Source: Methylotenera sp. L2L1 (lineage in GTDB: Bacteria > Pseudomonadota > Gammaproteobacteria > Burkholderiales > Methylophilaceae). Taken from it: 64,000 nt of DNA. This document shows positions 26,311 to 33,992 of this stretch, piece by piece. The notes below the pieces were generated by a model. It worked only from the letters and a program-made list of their open reading frames with translations. It was not told the DNA's origin and searched no databases. The position numbers and the translations under genes were made by a program. How positions within the stretch are numbered: the stretch's first letter is position 1; each line of letters opens with the position of its first letter. The stretch is taken from the NCBI RefSeq assembly GCF_000744605.1, contig NZ_JQMG01000001.1, positions 930,001 through 994,000 of the forward strand. Direction: 5' to 3'.

Positions 26311-26997
26311 ATGAGCACAATTTCAGTTGAAACCGCCCCTATCAAGTTAGAGTTGAATGCTACTGTGCTCGACTTTGAGGCGCAGACGAGGGCTGGCGTT
26401 ATCCGCTTGTCAGAGTGGGCAAAGGATAAGTGGGTGATTTTATTCTCACATCCTGCAGATTTCACCCCAGTCTGCACTACTGAATTCATCGAGTTTGCTA
26501 AAAGACAGAATAAGTTTAATCAAAAGAACGTGCTTTTGCTCGGTTGTTCGGTAGATAGTATTTATAGCCACATTGCTTGGGCACGTAACATTCAAGATAA
26601 ATTCAACGTCAAAATAGACTTTCCCATTATTGCTGATTTAGACCAACGCGTTTCTAGGCTATACGGCATGATTCACGAACACAGCAGCAACACATTTACA
26701 GTACGGTGCGTTTTCTTTATTGACCCTAAACGTGTATTGCGCGCGATGATTTACTACCCAATGAACGTGGGGCGTAATTTTGATGAAATCATGCGTGTGA
26801 TTGATGCTTTGCAAATGGCCGATGCCAATAAGGTGGTGTGCCCAGCCAATTGGATGGATGGTAAAGATGTGATGATTCCTGCGCCAATCACCATGGGCGA
26901 TGCGGAGCGTCGTGCAGAGAGCAAAGATTATCAAGTGACTGATTGGTACTTTGCCATGAAAAAAATGCCAGAAACGCTATTAAGGAAAGGAGACTAA
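26311..26997 (+). CDS. Peroxiredoxin, Prx6 (1-Cys) type
   Basis: A thiol peroxidase that reduces hydrogen peroxide and alkyl hydroperoxides. The peroxidatic cysteine is in HPADFTPVCTTE; the Prx6 C-terminal extension is present, including KVVCPANWMDGKDVMIPAP. I use ATG 26311 (Met24 of the long frame) because AAGGAGA lies eight bases upstream; the protein is then 228 residues, normal for Prx6. It ends one base before the formate dehydrogenase start, so the two are co-translated, suggesting peroxide protection linked to formate or formaldehyde metabolism (inference). Confidence 0.92.
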   Translation: MSTISVETAPIKLELNATVLDFEAQTRAGVIRLSEWAKDKWVILFSHPADFTPVCTTEFIEFAKRQNKFNQKNVLLLGCSVDSIYSHIAWARNIQDKFNVKIDFPIIADLDQRVSRLYGMIHEHSSNTFTVRCVFFIDPKRVLRAMIYYPMNVGRNFDEIMRVIDALQMADANKVVCPANWMDGKDVMIPAPITMGDAERRAESKDYQVTDWYFAMKKMPETLLRKGD

Positions 26998-26998
26998 A

Positions 26999-28207
26999 AT
27001 GTCCAAAGTACTTTGTGTACTCTACGATGATCCTGTCACCGGCTTCCCGAAATCATATGCGCTTGACGGTGTTCCAGTCATCAAACAGTATCCTGGCGGG
27101 CAGATCTTGCCAACCCCCAAGGCCATTGATTTTAAGCCAGGCCAGTTACTTGGCAGTGTATCGGGGGAATTGGGGTTACGTAAATTTCTTGAGTCATCTG
27201 GTCATCAGTTAGTGGTGACATCCGATAAAGATGGACCTAATTCTCGGTTTGAGAAAGAGCTACCAGATGCCGATATCGTTATTTCTCAGCCATTTTGGCC
27301 AGCCTACCTGACAGAAGATCGTTTCAGTAAAGCGAAAAAACTGAAACTGGCGATTACTGCCGGTATCGGGTCTGACCATGTTGACCTTGATGCGGCGATG
27401 CGGCACGGCGTTACCGTGGCTGAAGTTAGCTACAGTAACAGCATCAGTGTTTCTGAGCATGTGGTGATGATGATATTAAGCTTGGTGCGTAACTATATGC
27501 CTTCGTATCAATGGGTGGTGAAGGGTGGCTGGAATATTGCCGACTGCGTGGAGCGGTCTTACGACCTTGAAGGTATGAGTGTTGGTACGGTTGCGGCTGG
27601 GCGCATTGGTTTGGCGGTGCTTAGGCGGCTAAAAGCATTTGATGTGAAACTGCATTACACCGACCGTTACCGCTTAGCGCCTGATATTGAGAAAGAGCTT
27701 AATCTTACTTTTCACCCTAACGTAGAATCAATGATCAAAGTGTGTGATGTGGTGACGATTAACTGCCCATTACATCCAGAAACCGAGCATATGTTTGATG
27801 ACAAGATGATTGCCAAGATGAAACGTGGTGCTTATCTTGTTAATACAGCACGCGGCAAGATTTGTGACGAGAACGCAGTGGCGCGGGCATTAAAAAGTGG
27901 CCATTTAGCCGGATATGCGGGTGATGTTTGGTTTCCGCAACCTGCTCCGCAAGACCACCCTTGGCGCACGATGCCACATCATGGCATGACGCCGCATGTT
28001 TCCGGTACCAGTTTAAGTGCACAAGCGCGTTATGCTGCAGGCACTAGAGAGATTTTGGAATGTTGGTTTGAAGGCCGCCCAATTCGTGAGGAGTACTTGA
28101 TTGTGGATGGCGGTCATTTAGCGGGTTCTGGCGCACATTCATACAGCGCCGGTAACGCAACTAGTGGGTGGGAAGAAGCGACAAAATACCGAACAGGCAC
28201 TAGGTGA
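26999..28207 (+). CDS. fdh: NAD-dependent formate dehydrogenase
   Basis: A cofactor-free D-2-hydroxyacid-dehydrogenase-type enzyme oxidising formate to CO2 with NAD, the last step of formaldehyde dissimilation in methylotrophs. It has GTVAAGRIGLAVLRRL in the nucleotide fold followed by YTDRYR, whose Asp favours NAD over NADP; the Arg of VNTARGKICDE; and QDHPWRTMPHHGMTPHVSGT with the catalytic Gln and His. The 402-residue length matches bacterial FDH. A ribosome site (GGAGA) lies inside the end of the peroxiredoxin gene. Confidence 0.95.
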   Translation: MSKVLCVLYDDPVTGFPKSYALDGVPVIKQYPGGQILPTPKAIDFKPGQLLGSVSGELGLRKFLESSGHQLVVTSDKDGPNSRFEKELPDADIVISQPFWPAYLTEDRFSKAKKLKLAITAGIGSDHVDLDAAMRHGVTVAEVSYSNSISVSEHVVMMILSLVRNYMPSYQWVVKGGWNIADCVERSYDLEGMSVGTVAAGRIGLAVLRRLKAFDVKLHYTDRYRLAPDIEKELNLTFHPNVESMIKVCDVVTINCPLHPETEHMFDDKMIAKMKRGAYLVNTARGKICDENAVARALKSGHLAGYAGDVWFPQPAPQDHPWRTMPHHGMTPHVSGTSLSAQARYAAGTREILECWFEGRPIREEYLIVDGGHLAGSGAHSYSAGNATSGWEEATKYRTGTR

Positions 28208-28300
28208 CAAGGTTTACTAGGTGACAGGTTTAATAGTTTGCTGATGCGAATCTCACGCTTGATATTCATTGAGGGTGTATCCCAGCATAAGGAGTTTAAA

Positions 28301-28825
28301 ATGAAACGACGGTTATATTTCATACTGCCTAACGTAAAGAGTGCGCACGCCATGATGCACGATTTGTTGCTTGCCCGCGTAAACGCAGATAGCATTCACT
28401 TTCTTGCTAAGTCTGGTACCCCGATGGGTGATTTGCCAGAGGCCACTGTTTTCGAGCGTACCGATATGTTTGAAGGCTGGGAAGTTGGCATGGCGTTAGG
28501 TACCCTGCTTGGTTTTGTGCTGGGGTTGGTGGCTCTATCGGTACCGACTTGGTGGTACACCGCCCCGTTGCCAGTGATGACCACTTTGGTGATATGTACT
28601 TTAGTCGGGTTGATGGTTGGTGGGCTAATGACCGGCTTAGTTGCGACGACGATACCCAACACGCAACTTAAACAGTTTGAGGAGGAGTTGGCGAAAGGCA
28701 AAGTGCTGATGATAGTGCTTGCACCATTTCATCGTGCTTATGAAATTCGTCAAAAGGTCATGATTGGTCATCCTGATGTAGCTTACCAAGGCACTTGGCC
28801 GACTGACCACGTCATTTTTCCTTAG
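28301..28825 (+). CDS. DUF1269-like membrane protein
   Basis: A 174-residue protein starting at Met22 of the long frame, where AAGGAG is well placed. The N-terminal ~65 residues are soluble (LYFILPNVKSAHAMMHDLL, KSGTPMGDLPEA); two hydrophobic helices follow at about 67-88 and 95-115, separated by a short PTWWYTAPLP loop; a soluble tail contains KVLMIVLAPFHRAYEI. This resembles the DUF1269 group, whose function is unknown. It lies 93 bases after formate dehydrogenase and may share its transcript. Confidence 0.7.
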   Translation: MKRRLYFILPNVKSAHAMMHDLLLARVNADSIHFLAKSGTPMGDLPEATVFERTDMFEGWEVGMALGTLLGFVLGLVALSVPTWWYTAPLPVMTTLVICTLVGLMVGGLMTGLVATTIPNTQLKQFEEELAKGKVLMIVLAPFHRAYEIRQKVMIGHPDVAYQGTWPTDHVIFP

Positions 28826-28967
28826 ACTAACATAAGACCAGCATATAAAACGGTGGATTAAATTGGCGTTTAGTTAATCAACACATGCGTCTATGTAGGC
28901 ACATTTCTACATGGCTACTACAAGAGATAGCCGACTGGTAGAGCTGTGTGCAAGGGGTTTAGCATCA

Positions 28968-29072
28968 ATAGCAAGACGTAACGTGAGCGGTCTCGTGTGT
29001 AGTAATCTTTCACCGACCTCTCTTGGGAAAAGAGGTTGTTACGGCGAGGCCGCCCACGTTACGTCTTGTTGT
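28968..29072 (+). ncRNA. Strongly structured RNA candidate with a 28-bp closing helix
   Basis: Bases 28968-28995 pair with 29045-29072 in order, with a single A-C mismatch and three G-U pairs. The 49-base interior contains a second hairpin, CGACCTCT (29014-29021) with AGAGGTTG (29031-29038). The G-U pairs are allowed in the plus-strand RNA but would be A-C mismatches in the minus, so plus is favoured. No RNA family was recognised. The surrounding 28826-29278 has no credible gene; a GGCTA/TAGCC hairpin lies just upstream. It sits about 205 bases before a small basic protein gene and could be its leader or an independent small RNA. Confidence 0.6.
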
Positions 29073-29278
29073 CTAATTGCAGGGTATATCTGCATTGGCA
29101 GGCTAAGCAAGACTTTATTTCCAGTGAAAATAATCCACCTATATTTATTCATCAGCCTATGATGAAACCATTGGTGAGGGGGTTAGTCCAAATCAGTAGC
29201 TGAAAGGCACTTAACTCAGGCATACCGTACTCAATTAGGGGCAATCAGCTTGATGCTGAACATTTTAGGAGAAACATC

Positions 29279-29398
29279 ATGGCAAAAGGACAGCTACATA
29301 AAAATAAAGAGGCGAAAAAACCTAAACAGGATAAAAAAGTAGTCGTGGTATCAAGCTCTACTATCGTACCGAGTAAACCTGCTACGCCAAAAAAATAA
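29279..29398 (+). CDS. 39-residue lysine-rich small protein
   Basis: Starts MAKGQLHKNKEAKKPKQDKK, continues with a VVVVSSSTIVPSK stretch and ends PKK. An AGGAGA ribosome site lies six bases before the ATG, and a strong terminator follows at 29461. Small MAKGQL-type basic proteins of about 40-50 residues occur in many proteobacteria, as I recall, with no known function. The positive charge would allow nucleic acid binding, but that is speculation. Confidence 0.8.
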   Translation: MAKGQLHKNKEAKKPKQDKKVVVVSSSTIVPSKPATPKK

Positions 29399-29460
29399 GG
29401 ATGGTAATGCGTTGCCATCTCACTTGTTTTAATTTTATGAAAATCCAGTGTGGCTAATTT

Positions 29461-29488
29461 AAAGGAGCTTCGGCTCCTTTTGTCTTTT
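29461..29488 (+). terminator. Rho-independent terminator
   Basis: AAAGGAGC-TTCG-GCTCCTTT followed by TGTCTTTT: eight-base stem, UUCG-type tetraloop and T-rich tail, about 60 bases after the 39-residue gene. Confidence 0.9.
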
Positions 29489-29649
29489 CGTCGTTCAGAC
29501 TTTTAAGGCATGAGACACTTAAGTATGGCTCTAAATTACCTAAGTTGTTTGATAGGCTGTATTTAGAGAATAAGCATTTTTATCATGAGGTGGAGGATGT
29601 CTTTAACTAATTGCTTTTTAACCTTAATAAGTTATGGCACTATTCGCTT

Positions 29650-31869
29650 ATGAAACCTCCATCAACTCCACCGGTATTAGCTAATTCAGAAGCTGTAAAA
29701 GCTAAAATTGCCGACAATGTTATCTTGCCTGAAGAGTTATTAAAACTTTCAATTGCCTCTGATCAGATAGCAGGTTCAATGTTATCAAGTTCACTGATTC
29801 AAAAAGTTCTAGATTATTTACCATCGATGGTGGGGTATTGGGACAGAGACCTTAAAAACCGTTTTGTGAATAAGGCTTATGAGCTGTGGTTTGGGGTGGA
29901 CGCCAAGCAAATTGTTGGCAAGTATATTTGGGATCTACTAGGTGAGGAGTTGTATCACCTAAACTTGCCTTACATTCATGGTGCACTTAACGGGGAGTTT
30001 CAGGAGTTTGAGAGGATTATCCCTAACGCTGATGGTATTCGTTCGCGTCACTCTTTAGCGCATTACATCCCAGATTTTAGAGATGGTGAGGTGCAAGGTT
30101 TTTTTGTACTGGTCACTGATATCAGTGCGATTAAAGAGGCGGAGGCTGTGCTGAGGCAAAGTGAAAAGCGCTTCCGTTCAGTGGTGCAAGATCAAACAGA
30201 AGTAATTTCTAGGTTGCGTGCTGATGGCACCTATATTTTTGTGAATGATGTGTATTGTCGCTTTTTTGGTAAAACTGAAGATGAGATGATAGGCTCTACA
30301 TGGAAACCAGTTGTGTGCCCTGAAGATCTGCAACGCGTGGTTGATGAGTTAGCCATGTTATCACTGGCTAATCCTGTGGTGATGATTGAAAATCGGGTGT
30401 TGTCTGCTAGTGGGCAGGTTCATTGGATGCAGTTTAGTAACCGGGGTATTTTTGATGAGCATGGGCAACTCACTGAAATTCAATCGGTTGGTCGTGATAT
30501 TAGTGACCGTAAGCGTGCTGAAGAAGAAATTCAGAACTTAGCCTATAAAGATTCGTTAACTGGTTTGTCCAATCGCAGGCACTTGCTGGATCGGCTACAC
30601 ATTGCCTTGGCAACCTCTGCGCGCACTATGCAGTATGGTGCTTTGTTATTTCTTGATTTAGATAAGTTTAAAGTCATCAATGACACGCAGGGACATAGCG
30701 ACGGTGATTTGTTATTGATTGAGGTGGCAAGAAGAATCGTTACTTGTGTGCGAGAGGTAGACACCGTTGCACGTCAAGGCGGCGATGAGTTTGTTGTACT
30801 GGTGGAACGATTAGGTACAAGTTTGGAAGAGGCCTCCCGTATGGCGGCAAAAATCGCTGAAACCATACGTATGGCGCTTGCTGAGCCTTATCAAATCAAC
30901 CACATGAATATACATAGTTCCTCAAGCATTGGCGTTTCGCTTTTTTGCGGGCAGGATAAAAATGTAGAGGAATTAATTAAGCGTGCCGACATGGCAATGT
31001 ATCAGGCAAAAGATGGTGGTAGAAATAGGATTCGCTTTTTTGACCCGCAGATGCAACAGTTAGTTGAAGTGCGTGCGTTATTAGAGTCAGATTTACATCA
31101 TGCATTAAAGACTGAGCAATTTGAGTTGCATTATCAATTGCAGGTAGACCACGAAAATCAACCGATTGGTGCAGAGGCCTTAATTCGTTGGGTGCATCCA
31201 CAGCGCGGTATGGTGTCCCCCGCACATTTTATTCCAGTGGCAGAAGAAAGTGCATTGATTCTCAATATTGGAGAGTGGGTGCTAGATGAGGCTTGCCGGC
31301 AGATTGCTGTTTGGAGCACGCATGAGAAAATGCGCCATTTGGTGTTGGCCGTTAATATTAGTGCACAGCAGTTTAAACAATCGCACTTTGTTGAGCAGGT
31401 AATTTCGGTGATTCGTAAACATGGTATTGATGCATCACGCCTCAAGTTGGAGCTCACTGAAAGTGTTGCGTTAGATGATATAACCGATGTAATTGCGAAA
31501 AAGAATCTATTAAGGCAAGAGGTTGGGGTGACGCTGTCTTTAGATGACTTTGGTACAGGATTTTCTTCACTTTCCTATTTAAAACGGTTGCCGCTGGATC
31601 AAATTAAGATTGATCAAAGTTTTGTGCGCGACATCACCACTGATAAAAGTGATGCCGTGATGGTAAAAACCATTATTGATATGGCACAGAACTTTAGCTT
31701 GAATGTGATTGCTGAAGGCGTTGAAACTGAGGCACAGTTGTCATTTCTTAAGCAACATCAATGTATGGCATACCAAGGTTATTTGTTTAGCAAGCCATTG
31801 CCTATTGAGCAGTTCGATGCCCTTATGCACAGTTATCATTTAGGTGCAGATATTAGCAAGTTGGTGTAA
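29650..31869 (+). CDS. PAS-PAS-GGDEF-EAL c-di-GMP enzyme
   Basis: A soluble 739-residue protein starting at Met14 of a longer TTG-started frame; neither start has a good ribosome site. Two PAS domains (about 45-165 and 170-290) precede a GGDEF domain with GGDEF at about 377 and an REVD I-site, then an EAL domain with EALIRW, DDFGTGFSS, KIDQSF and AEGVET. All key residues of both domains are intact, so it could make or break c-di-GMP depending on the PAS signal. It is monocistronic, downstream of a terminator. Confidence 0.92.
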   Translation: MKPPSTPPVLANSEAVKAKIADNVILPEELLKLSIASDQIAGSMLSSSLIQKVLDYLPSMVGYWDRDLKNRFVNKAYELWFGVDAKQIVGKYIWDLLGEELYHLNLPYIHGALNGEFQEFERIIPNADGIRSRHSLAHYIPDFRDGEVQGFFVLVTDISAIKEAEAVLRQSEKRFRSVVQDQTEVISRLRADGTYIFVNDVYCRFFGKTEDEMIGSTWKPVVCPEDLQRVVDELAMLSLANPVVMIENRVLSASGQVHWMQFSNRGIFDEHGQLTEIQSVGRDISDRKRAEEEIQNLAYKDSLTGLSNRRHLLDRLHIALATSARTMQYGALLFLDLDKFKVINDTQGHSDGDLLLIEVARRIVTCVREVDTVARQGGDEFVVLVERLGTSLEEASRMAAKIAETIRMALAEPYQINHMNIHSSSSIGVSLFCGQDKNVEELIKRADMAMYQAKDGGRNRIRFFDPQMQQLVEVRALLESDLHHALKTEQFELHYQLQVDHENQPIGAEALIRWVHPQRGMVSPAHFIPVAEESALILNIGEWVLDEACRQIAVWSTHEKMRHLVLAVNISAQQFKQSHFVEQVISVIRKHGIDASRLKLELTESVALDDITDVIAKKNLLRQEVGVTLSLDDFGTGFSSLSYLKRLPLDQIKIDQSFVRDITTDKSDAVMVKTIIDMAQNFSLNVIAEGVETEAQLSFLKQHQCMAYQGYLFSKPLPIEQFDALMHSYHLGADISKLV

Positions 31870-31962
31870 TCATGAAGAGCAGAATCATCGCTTACCAAGT
31901 GAGCGCTTACTAAGTTGTAGAAATGGTAAGCTGTAGAGATAGTAAGCTAGGCTCTTTTTGAT

Positions 31963-32562
31963 TTAACTCAGTGCGTCCACATTGTCCACAATAGCTGCAT
32001 ATAAATCACGCGTTGAGGCAATTGCCGCTTCATGCACTTCTTGAGCGGACAATACTTTTCCATTAGCTGCTTCTAGCGGGCGTGTAGCCGTCGCACTTGC
32101 CACCACTGTGACTGCATAGCCTAGATTAAAACCACCATGTGCCGTTGAGTTGATGCACATGTGTGTCATAAAGCCTGCCAATACAATGTTGTTAATGCCT
32201 AGCGTTTTTAAATGTTGATCAAGCGTCGTGTGGATAAACGCGTTGGGATAGTTTTTAACGATAACAGCTTCACCAGCAATAGGGGCAACCTCATCACAGA
32301 TTGCGCCTATTTCGGCGGTAATGTCGTAAGGCGAGCCCACACCTGCATCGTGCTGAATATGAATGATTGGGATATTGAGCGCTCTTGCGCGTGCTAGTAG
32401 TTTGGTTGCTTCGATAATGGCTGGTTCAACATTGGTTAATTGCATTAACCCTTTTCTATAGGTGTTTTGGCAATCAATCATAATCAAGGCTGAAGATGCT
32501 AATGGGGCTGCGGAAAGTGCTAACCCCGAAATCTCGCGTAATGTTTTAGACGCTGTCGCCAT
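31963..32562 (-). CDS. Isochorismatase-family cysteine hydrolase
   Basis: A 199-residue hydrolase; Met12 of the long frame (32562) is chosen because AAGGAAA lies before it. Catalytic Asp is in LIMIDCQNTY, the lysine in VIVKNYPNAF and the nucleophile Cys in GFMTHMCINSTAHGGF. It also has AASATATRPLE typical of the nicotinamidase-like group. Substrate unknown. It is the third isochorismatase-like gene in the window and stands alone. Confidence 0.85.
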   Translation of the reverse strand: MATASKTLREISGLALSAAPLASSALIMIDCQNTYRKGLMQLTNVEPAIIEATKLLARARALNIPIIHIQHDAGVGSPYDITAEIGAICDEVAPIAGEAVIVKNYPNAFIHTTLDQHLKTLGINNIVLAGFMTHMCINSTAHGGFNLGYAVTVVASATATRPLEAANGKVLSAQEVHEAAIASTRDLYAAIVDNVDALS

Positions 32563-32668
32563 GCTGTTTCCTTTGCAATTAAATGACTTGGTCATGTTAT
32601 GTGTACTTATATATAGTCAATTAAACCTGATGCAGGTTCACTTTACAATCCATTAGTTTGATAACGTA

Positions 32669-33844
32669 TTAATTTGCTTCAGTGAGCATATGTGCCACGG
32701 CACGTTTAAAAGGAGAGATGCGGTTACCTATACGTAGAGATGCCGCTCTAATTAGGCGTGCAGGTATCGAGTCATTACCATACAGTTTTGCAATGGCATG
32801 TGTGGCAATAAACAAAGGGCGTGTTTTGAGGCGATGTTTTCTTTCGTAACGCTTGAGCAGGGCAGTGGCTGCGATATTACTACCACGTGATTTAGCAGTT
32901 TTGATTTCGTTGGCAAGTACATCAATGCCAGATAGCCCAAAATTAAACCCATGTGCGGTGACTGGGTGCATGCCCACGGCCGCATCGCCAACTAATGCAA
33001 AGCGCTTTGCAACAAGCTGGCTGGCATAGGCGGTTACCAGTGGATAAGCATGCCGAGTGGATGTTAATTGCATTGTGCCCAGCCTGTGCTTAAATCGTAT
33101 TGCAAGCTCTTCATTAAACGCTATTTCATTCAAGGACATCAGCCGTTGAATATCGGCTGCGGGTAGCGTGATAACAACGGATGAGCGCATGCCATTCATT
33201 GGTAATAGCGCTAAGGTTTGGCCGTAGTCGAACCATTCCCATGCCACGTGGTGATGAGGGATGCTATGCTCCATCACACAGACCATCATGGTTTTGCCAA
33301 AATCGTGCATGGCGGCGGCGATGCCCATCGTTCGTCTTGTTTCAGAAAAGCGGCTATCTGCAGCCACTAAAAGCTGTGCCTTCACTTTATCACCACTGAC
33401 AAGGCTGATATATGCGCCATCATTATCTGTGTTGATAGCGGTAATTTCTGACTCGGTGAGAAGCGTAATATCCGGCGATGATTTTACTGCTTCATAAGCA
33501 GATTGACGGATAAGATGGTTTGCTACTAAATAGCCTAAGGATTCTTTTTTACTATCACCATGTTCGATATTCATGGCATAAAGCGATGGTCCGTTGAGCA
33601 CGCGCGCGTCACGCAAGGGTGAAATGGCGTGCCTATCAATGCGCTCCCACAAGCCAAGTGATTCCATCAATTGGGCTGAGTGGTGTGTGAGTGCAATTTC
33701 GCGGCCATCAAAGGCTGGGTTTGCCAACATCGTTTCTGGCTGGCGCTCAAGTATCGCGATGCGTAATCCGCATCCAGCAACAGCCTGCGCGAAGCATAAT
33801 CCAGCAGGCCCCGCCCCGACAATCGCAATATCGAAGTTCATCAT
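32669..33844 (-). CDS. ubiM: FAD-dependent ubiquinone-biosynthesis hydroxylase, UbiM type
   Basis: A 391-residue flavoprotein monooxygenase of the UbiH/Coq6 family. The FAD-binding GAGPAGLCFAQAVA lies at the N-terminus, FDGREIALTHHSAQL and LGYLVANHLIRQSAYE follow, and the second FAD motif is FALVGDAAVGMHPVTAHGFNFGL. The FDGREIALTH form and overall layout match UbiM, which hydroxylates the ubiquinone ring at more than one position in some proteobacteria. Peripheral inner membrane. Gene stands alone. Confidence 0.85.
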   Translation of the reverse strand: MMNFDIAIVGAGPAGLCFAQAVAGCGLRIAILERQPETMLANPAFDGREIALTHHSAQLMESLGLWERIDRHAISPLRDARVLNGPSLYAMNIEHGDSKKESLGYLVANHLIRQSAYEAVKSSPDITLLTESEITAINTDNDGAYISLVSGDKVKAQLLVAADSRFSETRRTMGIAAAMHDFGKTMMVCVMEHSIPHHHVAWEWFDYGQTLALLPMNGMRSSVVITLPAADIQRLMSLNEIAFNEELAIRFKHRLGTMQLTSTRHAYPLVTAYASQLVAKRFALVGDAAVGMHPVTAHGFNFGLSGIDVLANEIKTAKSRGSNIAATALLKRYERKHRLKTRPLFIATHAIAKLYGNDSIPARLIRAASLRIGNRISPFKRAVAHMLTEAN

Positions 33845-33992
33845 AGCGCTACCATGAGAGATTGGTGTGAGACATGGTGCTTATGATTGCGGTAAATGCC
33901 GAAGCTGGCATTGACTCAGGTCAATTAGCCATGGTTTTAGGGCAGATTGGTAGCGATTACATTATGTTAACGTAATGTGCTGGCGCCTAGGG

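Noticed and set aside
28968-29072. Retron msr-msd or integron attC site
   Set aside because: No reverse transcriptase or integrase gene is nearby, and the ends lack the attC core triplets (GTTRRRY/RYYYAAC).
28911-29162. 83-residue plus-strand frame
   Set aside because: It runs through the perfect inverted repeat, has no ribosome site and an odd composition; the structured RNA is the better reading.
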